From positions 248,001-312,000 of the forward strand of contig NZ_APND01000004.1 of the NCBI RefSeq assembly GCF_040361215.1: 64,000 bases of DNA, in the 5' to 3' direction. This document shows positions 7,360-15,828 of the stretch, one piece after another; the stretch's first letter is position 1, and every line of letters starts with the position of its first letter. Source of the stretch: Salinisphaera dokdonensis (lineage in GTDB: Bacteria > Pseudomonadota > Gammaproteobacteria > Nevskiales > Salinisphaeraceae). The translations under genes were made by a program, and so were the position numbers. Below the pieces are notes generated by a model that was given only the letters and a program-made list of their open reading frames with translations, was not told the DNA's origin and did not search any database.

Positions 7360-9423
7360 TCAATCTGTCGGTATTGCGCGGACCGACAAGCTTTTCGGGT
7401 CTCGGACCTCGACATCAGGATGCTTCAGAAGAGCACCACGAAGCTCTGTAGTCATTACCTGAGCATCGCCGAACTCTGAAGCTGCGTGCCCGACCAGGTA
7501 TTGCGGTACACGAATCCAGTCGCCCTCGACTTTGCACGGCTGACCAATACGGCCCGTGCCCTCGCGCACGGTCGCTAGGAGCGCGGCAACGCACCGATCC
7601 AGCGGCTCGTTCGTGCTCGACTGGACAGCGCCGTGGGCAACGACGGCCGCCTGGTCAGACATCGACGGCTTCTTCTTGCCTCGCTTACGCCGGCCCCTAT
7701 TCTTTGGCACCTGGCTATCGTCGGGCCACGCCGCGTTCTGGTCAGACTTACCCTGCCCCGCCTGGATTGCTTCGACGGTAAGCGCTTCCTGCTCTTGAGC
7801 CCTCGTCTCCTGGGCTTCTTGCGAAAGCACCGTCGTCTCTCGCCCGTGCCGATCAAGGATCAGGGCCGAAATACGTGGGGTGAGCATGATGCCTTTGCGT
7901 CCATTGAAGAACCGCACGATGACCAGTGAGCTCATTGGATCGGGTACGACGATGCCTTCGTCACCGAGCAAGCGCTGCACTTCGGCCGGTTGCGCGGCCA
8001 GTGCCGCACCCTCAGGGTAAGCGATGACAACCTGACCGTTGTGCTCGAATAGATGTTTGCCCCACTCTCCTTCTGCAAAAATCCTTTCCAACAACAGATC
8101 AGCGTGGCCCGCATCGAAACGAGACCTCGTTGGCCGCTCCATGATGGCTGGCGACGCCAAGTGAGGCTCTGGGACCGCTGCGTCATCAACTCTGGCGATC
8201 GTTTCGGCACCCGATTGTTCGGTTTCCCCGCCCGCTAGCGTATCCATGACCTGGGCAGGTATAGATAGTGGCTCGACATCCAGCAGGAGCTGGGGACTGC
8301 TCAGCCGGAGCATGAGTAGCGATTGCGGGGTGGCGCCGGTAAAGGACACAGAACACATGCGCCAATACCGATAGGTCGTACTGTGGGTTTCCCGCGGACT
8401 GGCCAGCGCACGGTCGATCAGTACGTCGGCCATGGCATCCGGATCACGCGGTACACCCGGAACCTTGTCCTGACTTAGCAACTTCGTGACGTCTTCTACA
8501 GCCGCATGCCAGACGATGTGCAAGTCTCCGTTTAACATCCATAGGCGAGCGCCCTTCTCGTTAACTTTCCACTGTCCGCTCTTGACTAGCCGACGCATCG
8601 CGTCGAGAAGATAGCGTTCCACCGGGACTCCATGCGACACATTTCCCGGGGTCGGCTGGCGCCGCATATCGCGTTCTACTGAGGCGGAGTCAGCATGTCT
8701 TACCAGACGAGCGATATGCCCTGGGTCTGATGTCCTATGCAGGACCGCACTCATCATCGCCTGCATGATCTCCGGGCCCATACTGCCCAAATAGGTCCGG
8801 ATCTCTGTAGTCAGCACCCGATCCAAGACAAGCGCGCTCATCATTTCGTGCTCGCTTTGCCGATCGGGGTGCCAGCTCAAAAAGTAACGGTCGATCTTGT
8901 GACGTGCGGACCAGTCAGCTATGGACTGCGAACAGCAGTCCCATCGGTGCTTGCCCGTGCTATCGGTGACCGAAACATCGGTTACCACCTTGCCGATGTC
9001 ATGGGTCAAAGCTGCCATGCAGACTGCGAGACGCCAGCGAGGCTCCAACGCGAGACGCCGCTGGGGCACCTCGCGTGCCCCGAACACAACATCTTCGGAC
9101 GAGCGTGTCGCCAGAAAGGCCACCTCAAGACCGTGGTGTAGAAGACCGCCCTCCCCGCGGTGATGATGCGCTTCGGAAGCAGGCAGCAGGTGAACAAAAG
9201 CTGCGTAGCGTTGAAGAACCGGCAGGACTAGTGCGTCGAAATCACTACGCTTGAACATCACCGCCTGATGGATCTGTTTTATCAGTTCGACGTGGGGCTT
9301 TAACAGCGTCGATTCTCGTACGGCTGGGATGCCCTTGGGCAGGGGTGGGTAGTGAGGGGCGTCAAGGTCAGCGGCCGTCATATCGGACGAAGAGCTGAAT
9401 AAGGAGGCAATTTTCTTGAGCAT
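7360..9423 (-). CDS. traI: MOBH-type conjugative relaxase (TraI_2 domain)
   Basis: A 687-aa protein with the TraI_2 fold used by relaxases of integrative conjugative elements and some plasmids. The metal-binding histidine cluster HHHRGEGGLLHHGLEVA is at residues 86-102 and the HD motif ALTHDIGK at 138-145. The C-terminal TraI_2_C region (from about 430) contains ERIFAEGEWGKHLFE and GRKGIMLTPRISALIL. Relaxases nick oriT and pilot the strand to the recipient. About 840 bp upstream lies a MobI-like gene and then a repeat array that may be its target. No coupling protein or type IV secretion gene is in the window. The end is a normal stop codon, so the gene looks intact. Confidence 0.85.
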   Translation of the reverse strand: MLKKIASLFSSSSDMTAADLDAPHYPPLPKGIPAVRESTLLKPHVELIKQIHQAVMFKRSDFDALVLPVLQRYAAFVHLLPASEAHHHRGEGGLLHHGLEVAFLATRSSEDVVFGAREVPQRRLALEPRWRLAVCMAALTHDIGKVVTDVSVTDSTGKHRWDCCSQSIADWSARHKIDRYFLSWHPDRQSEHEMMSALVLDRVLTTEIRTYLGSMGPEIMQAMMSAVLHRTSDPGHIARLVRHADSASVERDMRRQPTPGNVSHGVPVERYLLDAMRRLVKSGQWKVNEKGARLWMLNGDLHIVWHAAVEDVTKLLSQDKVPGVPRDPDAMADVLIDRALASPRETHSTTYRYWRMCSVSFTGATPQSLLMLRLSSPQLLLDVEPLSIPAQVMDTLAGGETEQSGAETIARVDDAAVPEPHLASPAIMERPTRSRFDAGHADLLLERIFAEGEWGKHLFEHNGQVVIAYPEGAALAAQPAEVQRLLGDEGIVVPDPMSSLVIVRFFNGRKGIMLTPRISALILDRHGRETTVLSQEAQETRAQEQEALTVEAIQAGQGKSDQNAAWPDDSQVPKNRGRRKRGKKKPSMSDQAAVVAHGAVQSSTNEPLDRCVAALLATVREGTGRIGQPCKVEGDWIRVPQYLVGHAASEFGDAQVMTTELRGALLKHPDVEVRDPKSLSVRAIPTD

Positions 9424-9899
9424 GCTGAGTTCTCAGGTTGGTTGGCATGCTGTTTATTCTCGGTGTGGCCTCCGCAACCGTGCGGGCGATAAATGCCGAT
9501 TTTTGACGCTTCTCATGAGCTGATCTGTACGCGTCGAAGCTCTCACTCTTACTCTATTCATCGTTGCGAGATCGTTCGGAGCACCTTGCCTACTGGTCAG
9601 ATAGTCGGGTCTGAGACCCGCGCAGTCAGACAAATAGGCAGGTGCGATCGCAGCAGTTAGGCGAGAACGAGATTTGTCCGCCCTAGCCCCACTGCAGTTA
9701 CTCACTTAACACGACTAACTGCTATGACTTTTCTATTCCCAGCTCTGATCATTTCCGTGGCCCTTGCCGCCGTATTAACCTTTCTGGGTGTCGATGCCCA
9801 GGCCGCGCTCGGCATGAGCGCTACGGTGTGCTTTGCGTTAAGGCTCTTCACATAACACTTGCCAAACGACAAGCCCAGCTCGGTCTGCCCTGAACTGGA
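9424..9899. other. Gap between relaxase and next minus-strand gene
   Basis: About 475 bp. Apart from a possible 43-codon plus-strand frame at 9724-9855, nothing recognisable is seen. The promoter of the relaxase presumably lies at its left end. Confidence 0.5.
9724..9855 (+). CDS. Possible 43-aa single-pass membrane peptide
   Basis: The frame begins MTFLFPALIISVALAAVL and is hydrophobic through residue 40, ending in TAA. There is no good ribosome site before the ATG and it is opposite in direction to its neighbours. It is reported because its amino-acid pattern looks like a membrane helix, not random sequence. Confidence 0.25.
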   Translation: MTFLFPALIISVALAAVLTFLGVDAQAALGMSATVCFALRLFT

Positions 9900-10214
9900 C
9901 TACTCGCTGCGTTCCAATACGAAACTATCCGCTTGGTTGCTAACTGACAGCTGGCGTCGCGCCTTGCTCGAAGGGAATTCGCGCTGTGTCTCAGCACGCA
10001 GCCGCTTCGCGATCGCAACCTGAATCGGCAGCAGAGGGTGAAATCCGGCCGCCATGCTGGCCAGCGCCTCGCTCTGTCCAAATTCGTCGAGATACGCCCG
10101 GGGCCGTTCAAGAAATCTAACGAAAGATGGGGCCCCGGGCACCTCGGTCAGCTGACACGCGTCGTAGACGGCGCGCCAGAACTCAGGGGTCTCGGTCACT
10201 GTGGAGTGGGTCAT
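9900..10214 (-). CDS. Hypothetical protein
   Basis: The protein has 104 aa (MTHSTVTETPEFWRAVYDAC), soluble and mostly helical, with no known motif. It lies 51 bp downstream of the MobI-like gene on the same strand and is probably cotranscribed. The function is unknown; the position between mobI and the relaxase suggests a mobilisation accessory. Confidence 0.45.
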   Translation of the reverse strand: MTHSTVTETPEFWRAVYDACQLTEVPGAPSFVRFLERPRAYLDEFGQSEALASMAAGFHPLLPIQVAIAKRLRAETQREFPSSKARRQLSVSNQADSFVLERSE

Positions 10215-10265
10215 CAGCTTCTCGGCAATGAATGTCGATTTGATTCTCCACAGACCGCCGAAACG

Positions 10266-10745
10266 TCAAGTCGATATTTTTTCCTGAGCCCGACTGTCTG
10301 CACGTCGAGTCTCATGGATATAGCGGCGAATCTTGCCGAGCATCTGGCTCTGTCGTCGGATCATCTCGAACTGCTTTTCGAGCTCCATCGCGAGCTCGAT
10401 TTCCCAAGGCTTGGCTTTCACGCGCTCAAAGGGATGCACGCTGTAGCGCATCGCTTTGCCGCGCGCGAGATACTCAAGCGCAGGCATATTCGACTCGCCA
10501 CCGTCGGCGGACCGACGCTTCTGCCAATATTTCGCGCGGAACCACTCGACCATTACCGCGCCGGCGCGTTGTCGGACCCGCACGCCCACAAAGCCCCATT
10601 CGTGCTTCGGACGGGTCTTACGCACCTCATGGTGCTTGATCCAAAATTGGTCGGCGCCCGCCATGGCCTGGTCCTTGAGCTCATCGGCGTAACCGGTGAG
10701 GTGTTCCAGCACAAGATCCAGCAGATGTTCCTGTCTTTCGTTCAT
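10266..10745 (-). CDS. mobI: MobI-like mobilisation protein
   Basis: The protein has 159 aa, soluble, with a basic beta-rich centre (GFVGVRVRQRAGAVMVEWFR) and a helical C-terminus ending in a QMLGKIRRYIHE pattern. This layout matches what I recall of MobI, the auxiliary protein of SXT/R391-type elements, which is encoded beside oriT and is needed with a MOBH relaxase to start transfer. The gene starts right beside a repeat and palindrome array, as mobI does beside oriT. The family call rests on pattern memory and context, so it should be tested by profile search. Confidence 0.55.
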   Translation of the reverse strand: MNERQEHLLDLVLEHLTGYADELKDQAMAGADQFWIKHHEVRKTRPKHEWGFVGVRVRQRAGAVMVEWFRAKYWQKRRSADGGESNMPALEYLARGKAMRYSVHPFERVKAKPWEIELAMELEKQFEMIRRQSQMLGKIRRYIHETRRADSRAQEKIST

Positions 10746-10783
10746 TCAGCGTCTCGTTACATGGCACACAACTGCCCATTTCT

Positions 10784-11246
10784 CTATTCATAGGGCGCTA
10801 GACAGAAGTGCCCACCGCGCGCGCGTGCGCACGCGGAAAGTTGGGCACTTGCTGTCTGATGACCTCATTCATAGTTGAGCGGTTGGGTGCCCGTTGATAT
10901 GTACCACCAGAGCCAAAATCGAAGCCCGATATCGTGCCGTTCGCCCAACTATGAATAGAGGGTGACTGGCGCACTTACACGCTTTATGAAAGTTGAGCAC
11001 TGGGAGCGTATTGCCCTATTCATAGTTGAGTAGGTCGAGTGATAAGTCTGGGCTTGAGACAGGCGATTCGGCGGGCGCAAAACGTCGAAAATCGTGCTTT
11101 TTCTACTACGTCACAGACCGGCTGGGGTGCGATAACGCCCAACTGCTCAACTATGAATAGCGGACAGCTGGCTCGAATGCCCACCGTGTGTGTGCGCACG
11201 CGCGTAGTTGGCCAATCGGTGCGTGGTGCCCTATTCATAGTTGGGC
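10784..11246. repeat. Repeat and palindrome array, candidate oriT
   Basis: A 16-bp unit, CTATTCATAGTTGRGC, occurs in both orientations. Forward: 10784-10798 (partial), 10864-10880, 11016-11031 and 11231-11246. Inverted: 10943-10958 and 11145-11160. A weaker forward copy is at 10983-10998. Interleaved are two related GC-rich modules: 10809-10847 with the perfect 14-bp palindrome CGCGTGCGCACGCG, and 11178-11215 with GTGCGCAC. Each is flanked by TGCCCA and a TTGG(GC)CA half-site. The array lies directly upstream of the mobI-like gene, where MOBH elements carry oriT. Confidence 0.65.
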
Positions 11247-11453
11247 GGACAGAACGGCTCTGGACGATGGGCGGGATGAGGCCTCGAACGGCGCTAGGCA
11301 TCCTGTTCGACCGGGCGGCGCGCCGCTAATGGCGTTTTCCACGCGCGCCTAAGCAGGCCTATCCGTGGCAAGCGGAGGTGCTCTGTAAGGCTGCAACCGT
11401 CTTAGGACCCAGTTGCACAATCCTCAGACGAAGGGACGCTAAGGGTTTCCGCC

Positions 11454-12206
11454 GTGCACACGCTGTACGGCTTCTCTGGAGCCCCAATGGCCGCTCTGAC
11501 CTATCTTTCTTTTCCCCGGGATTACATTCGCCAGCGCTGGCGCTTGCTGCTTTGGAGCGTAACCGCACTGCCCATGTTGTTCGCTCTTTTCGGCACGCAA
11601 GAGCCGCTGGCGCTATTGGTATTTGGCGGTTTAACACTCAACTGGATGAGCGTGCCAGCTTCCCGACGGGTGGCCTATCGCGGACAGGTCGCGGTTGCTC
11701 GTCGAATCGCTCGACTCCTGCCTGATGGCTACAGCCTTTTCACACAGTTAGAGATACCGAACCCGTATTCGCATCCGGACGTCACCGTGCTCGACGCCGT
11801 TATCGTCGGCCCTACAGGGGTCTGCGTTGTAGGAGTGAAAAGTAATCGGGGCGTTGTAATAGCCGATAGCGCTCACAAGCGCTACTGGCCGGTACGGAAA
11901 GTCGGCCGCGGGGGCACCGTGTACTACTCGCAAACGCGCAATCCGGTGCGCCAGGCGACTGGCCAAGCCCGCGCGCTACGCGAGCACCTCAAACGGCGAG
12001 GGATACGAGTATGGGTCAATCCGCTGGTCATTAGCGGCAGTCGCCACACACAGTGGCAAAACAACCAAATCCAACCTGCGCCGATACTGGCTTTCGATAC
12101 GCGATGTATCGAGCACGCGCTTTTTAGCTCCAACGTGCGACTACTGGAAGATTTCAAGGTCACGCAGATCCGCAACGCATTGTTGCCACGTGAGACGCAT
12201 CGATGA
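11454..12206 (+). CDS. NERD-domain membrane-anchored protein
   Basis: The protein has 250 aa from a GTG at 11454 (AAGGG 8 nt upstream). An ATG at 11487 with GGAG upstream is an equally good start. Two hydrophobic segments near residues 30-65 form an N-terminal anchor. A nuclease-related (NERD) domain follows: HPDVTVLDAVIVGPTGVCVVGVKSNRG is split by the usual D...(E/V)xK pattern, but the glutamate normally seen before the lysine is replaced (VKS). NERD proteins are often found on mobile elements. It is divergent from mobI across the repeat array. Because of the substituted residue it may not be catalytic. Confidence 0.7.
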   Translation: MHTLYGFSGAPMAALTYLSFPRDYIRQRWRLLLWSVTALPMLFALFGTQEPLALLVFGGLTLNWMSVPASRRVAYRGQVAVARRIARLLPDGYSLFTQLEIPNPYSHPDVTVLDAVIVGPTGVCVVGVKSNRGVVIADSAHKRYWPVRKVGRGGTVYYSQTRNPVRQATGQARALREHLKRRGIRVWVNPLVISGSRHTQWQNNQIQPAPILAFDTRCIEHALFSSNVRLLEDFKVTQIRNALLPRETHR

Positions 12207-12392
12207 CGCTCGCCAATCCGTTGCCCACAGAAGTGGGCGGCTCCTATCCCCGCCCCTTCGCCCGTCGCTTGAACGGCGATACCGCTGGATCTCTATGGTC
12301 AAAGTCAGCAAGCCTGCCGGCGCGGCTACGCTTGGCGACGATAGCGTGTTCAGACTTCTATCTTCGACGAAAGATCGCAACAGAGGCTTCGT

Positions 12393-12500
12393 CCCCATCT
12401 GGGGCCCAATCGGGGCCGAGTTGGGGCCCAAGCGGATCGGCTACAGCGCTAGCAACGGCCGTTGGGCCCCACTTGGGCCCCGAGCGGGCCCCAGATGGGG
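12393..12500. repeat. Large inverted repeat with six GGGCCC sites
   Basis: A 39-nt arm (12393-12431) pairs with 12462-12500 with about five mismatches around a 30-nt spacer. Within 110 bp there are six GGGCCC hexamers. Frames read through it give repeated Gly-Pro-rich peptides and do not look coding. It lies downstream of the NERD gene in a gap of about 540 bp (12207-12746) that is otherwise featureless. Confidence 0.65.
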
Positions 12501-12746
12501 CCCAGCCTTGAAACGATCTTGGGGAATAACAGCAACTGCGAAGAGGCGCGCCACACGATTTAGCGCCAAACATTCCGCACACGTTCGACGCACCCTTATA
12601 AAACGACTTGGGCGACACAACGTGAACGCCCGATCCACGCAGCTTGCGTAGCGCAGGGATTGTCTAGCCATCCAGGCGTCACAGCAGACCTCAACAAATC
12701 GAGCCACATATATGCCTCGCTTCGGTCTGCAAAGAGCACGCCTACA

Positions 12747-12917
12747 TCACATTGAATCAGTCGTGCGTGACTGGTGATGCGATCCGTGGTTTTTCCGTTG
12801 CGCCAGTTTACATCGGGCCTGAATTTCTTCGCGCTTCGATATGACGCCGATATACCCGATGAAGCACGCGATCAGAACCGCAAATAGCTGTAGGCCAAAA
12901 ATTACGTAGGTCACCAT
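12747..12917 (-). CDS. Small single-pass membrane protein (56 aa)
   Basis: The frame starts MVTYVIFGLQLFAVLIA at the ATG 12915-12917, with GAGGA about 8 nt upstream, and ends in TGA. One membrane helix spans residues 4-26, followed by a short basic tail with histidines. It lies 85 bp downstream of another small membrane gene on the same strand. No family is recognised. Confidence 0.45.
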   Translation of the reverse strand: MVTYVIFGLQLFAVLIACFIGYIGVISKREEIQARCKLAQRKNHGSHHQSRTTDSM

Positions 12918-13002
12918 CGCCTGATCCTCGCTAGCCAGTCACTTTTCGATGACCATACCGGTCTCGATCGAAATTCAAGATCTCGTTCTTCTAAATGGTC
13001 CG

Positions 13003-13218
13003 TCATTGCGTTGTCCGATTTATGTCGTCATCCAAAGCACGCAGCATCAGAGTGACCCCTTCGAGTGTCATCCACGCCATGACGGCACTGGCCATCACCC
13101 ATATTTCGGCCTCGAATACTGTAATGCAAAGTACGCTGCCGGCCAGGAGCCACCAAGCTAGCTTGTTGAGCTCGTTCGCAAGGCTCGTACGCACCACTTT
13201 CCGGAATCGAAGTCTCAT
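13003..13218 (-). CDS. Small two-helix membrane protein (71 aa)
   Basis: The protein starts MRLRFRKVVRTSLANELNK with a strong GGAGG site 8 nt upstream. A basic amphipathic start is followed by two hydrophobic segments (about 20-36 and 38-58) and an acidic tail. No family is recognised. The good ribosome site and membrane pattern support it as real. The gap from 13219 to 13595 shows no convincing gene. Confidence 0.5.
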   Translation of the reverse strand: MRLRFRKVVRTSLANELNKLAWWLLAGSVLCITVFEAEIWVMASAVMAWMTLEGVTLMLRALDDDINRTTQ

Positions 13219-13595
13219 CGTGCACCTCCACTTCCCAATATGGTCGGGGTTAGCTACAGGCGAGTTTCTGCTAGGTCAGAGAATCCGCAAGGGGCTGATA
13301 GATCACCTATGTCAGACCGATCTCGGGCCGACCGATCCAGTCATGGCACCCTGTGCCGGCGAACCCGCCAGAGATGTGCTCCACGCCACCGGCGGCATGA
13401 CGAGCAAGCTCCAGCCGCCGAATTGTGATTCGACATACCCAAGCCGGCGGTGGCCATCATGAACCCGCGGACTGCGACTACGATAGCGCTGGATCGCACC
13501 CGCGCCGCGTGTACTAGGCGTCACACCTGGACAAATACCTCCCCCGCTTGCAGTGACCAACAAGCGTGGCAGTTGCGTGCCCCAGTTGGACTTCT

Positions 13596-14249
13596 CTACT
13601 CCCACAAATCCGATTCGCTACGGCGCGCCTTACGCTTACGGGTTGCCATAGGTACAGCCGCTTGTTCGGGAGCTGTGATAACTGGGGATTGGGCTGTATG
13701 CGCCGATCCGTCGCCCAGTGCCTGGAGGCTGCGATGATTGAAACGCCCTTGGCGGTAGATCAACCCACCGAGTCCAAGAAAAAGCGCTGGGACGCCGAGC
13801 GCGAACCAGGCGGAAGCTGCCGAAGCCGTGCCGGTCAGTGCGTGTGAAATCGCTCCGAACGCTGTGGCCACCAGGAATAGACCGAAAACCACCATAATTA
13901 ATAGCCCGACCAGCATGGCGATCTGCGTGTTGAGCACCGACGGTTTAATCCGGTAATCCTTGGTGATGTTCTCGAAAGCGACCGCCTCGATCACGCCCGC
14001 GCGGTTGGCGCCCGCAACGCGCACCCGATCCCCGTTGCTGATCATCAACAAGTTCCGTGTGGCCACGCTGACAGGACGGTTATCGATATGAAACGTCTTA
14101 ACGTGGTAGCCATTAGTCTTGGACGAGGACAAGTCTCGCGCTTCGCCTTCAAGACGCTCATAGCCGCGGATGGGCCCACTCGCCCCCGTGCCAGAACCCG
14201 GCTGCCAAGAAAAGTTGGGCCAATACGGCCGTGGATCGTGTCCGAACAT
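13596..14249 (-). CDS. Membrane protein with soluble N-terminal domain, unknown
   Basis: The protein has 217 aa. Residues 1-105 are soluble, including a beta-rich stretch (VKTFHIDNRPVSVATRNL and GDRVRVAGANRAGVIEAVAF) that resembles a small OB-like or barrel fold. Two membrane helices follow (about 109-130 and 145-163), then a basic C-terminal tail rich in Lys and Arg. This layout recalls small accessory proteins of conjugative plasmids, but I do not recognise the family. Confidence 0.55.
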   Translation of the reverse strand: MFGHDPRPYWPNFSWQPGSGTGASGPIRGYERLEGEARDLSSSKTNGYHVKTFHIDNRPVSVATRNLLMISNGDRVRVAGANRAGVIEAVAFENITKDYRIKPSVLNTQIAMLVGLLIMVVFGLFLVATAFGAISHALTGTASAASAWFALGVPALFLGLGGLIYRQGRFNHRSLQALGDGSAHTAQSPVITAPEQAAVPMATRKRKARRSESDLWE

Positions 14250-14707
14250 ACTTGAGTCTCTAATCTGGCCAATTCTCGCTATTACATTTCGGCCGCAGTC
14301 CGCTGTTCTGAAAGCGACCTTTGTAAAATTAGCAGTTACAGCCGACCTTGTTACTGAATCCGCGCACCCATAGACATTCGCGTTTCTTGCTTGAGCCGCG
14401 GATGTAGCGGATCGCGCTTGTGGTGTGGTCGCGCATCAGAAACGAGGACTCGATCGCGTGCAGAGACTCGGCAAAGCTAGCTGGACAACCGGTGGCGTAG
14501 GCGTGATCCGGGTGAGTACTCAGGCTGTACTAATATCTTGTGCTAGCTACCACGAATTGATAGATCAACGACACATTCTTGCCGTTCTAGTGTCGAGCGT
14601 TCAGCTGTGGTGGCTGGCGAACACGTCCTTATCCGACCGCCTTGCAGAATCAGCCATATAACGACAATGGGAGTTGTAATAGCTACGACGTTAGAACAGG
14701 CAAGGAA
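14250..14707. other. Divergent intergenic gap
   Basis: About 460 bp between the minus-strand membrane gene and the plus-strand gene at 14708. It presumably holds both promoters. No repeat, RNA or convincing short gene was seen. Confidence 0.5.
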
Positions 14708-15526
14708 ATGACCACGACCGCCCCTCGAACCCTGCGCGCATTCAATACTCTGCTTGAGCAGGCCCAACTGCCGCACTTGTCGGCACAACAGTTCAAGAGC
14801 CTGCGAGAAGCCAAACCCCGCAACCAGCTCATCTCCGCCGTCACAACCATGCACAGCGACCGCAACGCGCGAGCGTTCGTGGAAAAGGCGATCAAGGAGG
14901 TGGGTGCGACGGCAGCGTCCGTTGTGAATGCGCCGCAGCAGCAGAGCGCGCCGCGACCCGCGCCGCAGGATGGGCCGGACTTCGAAGGCGCTCGCGCCCC
15001 GGTACAGCAGCAGGCGCTCACGCAGCCGGCACAGAACGGCGACGGCGCGCCACGCGAATTCGAATACACCATGCACGTCTACGGCGGCAAGGCTGCCCTG
15101 TGCTTCGAGCCGACCACAACGCGCGGCGACGATTTCACGGTTGCACTGGACTCCGCCACCTCTAATGCCCCACGTCAGTACGACTGGAAGAGCAAGCTGC
15201 GCGTTCAGCTAACGCGTGACGAGTTGCCAGTCGTCGCCGGCGTGTTGCTCGGCCTGATTCCGAGCTGCGAATACAAGAATCATGGTGCGAACAACGACAA
15301 GGGATTCTCGATCGAGGATCAGGGCAATAAGCTGTTCGTGCGCACCTGGGCGAAAGATCATCCGGTGCGGGCCGTGCCGATGAAGCCAGAGGACGCCTAC
15401 CGGATTGCAACGCTGTTCCTGCGCCAGTTGGGCCTGAACGCGCCGTGGATGACCGCGAGCGACATCATCCAGACAATCCGCATGGTGGTCGCGCGCCGCG
15501 TCGCGTCGGGAGCGAACAATGGCTGA
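14708..15526 (+). CDS. Hypothetical two-domain protein, possible nucleic-acid binding
   Basis: The protein has 272 aa from the ATG at 14708, with GGCAAGGA just upstream; the frame is open earlier but without a start site. An N-terminal helical part (residues 1-65) is followed by a Gln/Pro/Ala-rich linker and a C-terminal domain from about 125 (FEYTMHVYGGKAALCFEP onward). That domain is beta-rich with a final helix and looks like a small single-strand-binding fold of mobile elements; this is inference only. The next gene overlaps its end by 8 bp, so the two are translationally coupled. Confidence 0.6.
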   Translation: MTTTAPRTLRAFNTLLEQAQLPHLSAQQFKSLREAKPRNQLISAVTTMHSDRNARAFVEKAIKEVGATAASVVNAPQQQSAPRPAPQDGPDFEGARAPVQQQALTQPAQNGDGAPREFEYTMHVYGGKAALCFEPTTTRGDDFTVALDSATSNAPRQYDWKSKLRVQLTRDELPVVAGVLLGLIPSCEYKNHGANNDKGFSIEDQGNKLFVRTWAKDHPVRAVPMKPEDAYRIATLFLRQLGLNAPWMTASDIIQTIRMVVARRVASGANNG

Positions 15527-15788
15527 GTTGATCCTCACAGAAGCCGAAAAAGCTGCCGATAACTACCTCGCTTGGGATGATGCCGCGCTCGGCAAGCTGG
15601 TGCGCCAGCTTTCTCAGATGTGCGGCGACGAGTACGGTGCGACCGGTGCGCATACCGCGATGGCTGCACATCTGCTGGTAGATCTCGCCCGCCGTAGCAA
15701 TGCCGATAGCGCGACGATCGACCTCAACGGCGCATCGGCTGGTGGCGAGCCCATCGGCGATTGGCAGATCAGGATCACACGCAAGTAG
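15519..15788 (+). CDS. Small hypothetical protein
   Basis: The protein has 89 aa (MAELILTEAEKAADNYLAW), soluble, with a helical N-terminal two thirds and a short beta tail (GDWQIRITRK). Its start overlaps the end of the previous gene by 8 bp, and the cupin-like gene follows 40 bp later. No family is recognised; coupling suggests a shared role with the upstream protein. Confidence 0.55.
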   Translation: MAELILTEAEKAADNYLAWDDAALGKLVRQLSQMCGDEYGATGAHTAMAAHLLVDLARRSNADSATIDLNGASAGGEPIGDWQIRITRK

Positions 15789-15828
15789 GACGTAGGGTTT
15801 GGTAGAGACATTGTTGGAACGCGACAGC

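Noticed and set aside
10784..11246. CRISPR array
   Set aside because: The repeats are 16 bp, occur in both orientations and at irregular spacing, and no cas gene is nearby.
12190..12651. A 153-codon plus-strand frame through the GGGCCC repeat
   Set aside because: Its Gly-Pro repeats come from the inverted repeat itself, the composition is not protein-like and there is no ribosome site.
13312..13605. A 97-codon minus-strand frame overlapping the end of the 217-aa membrane gene
   Set aside because: The GTG overlap could mean coupling, but the sequence has no fold-like pattern and no ribosome site beyond the overlap.
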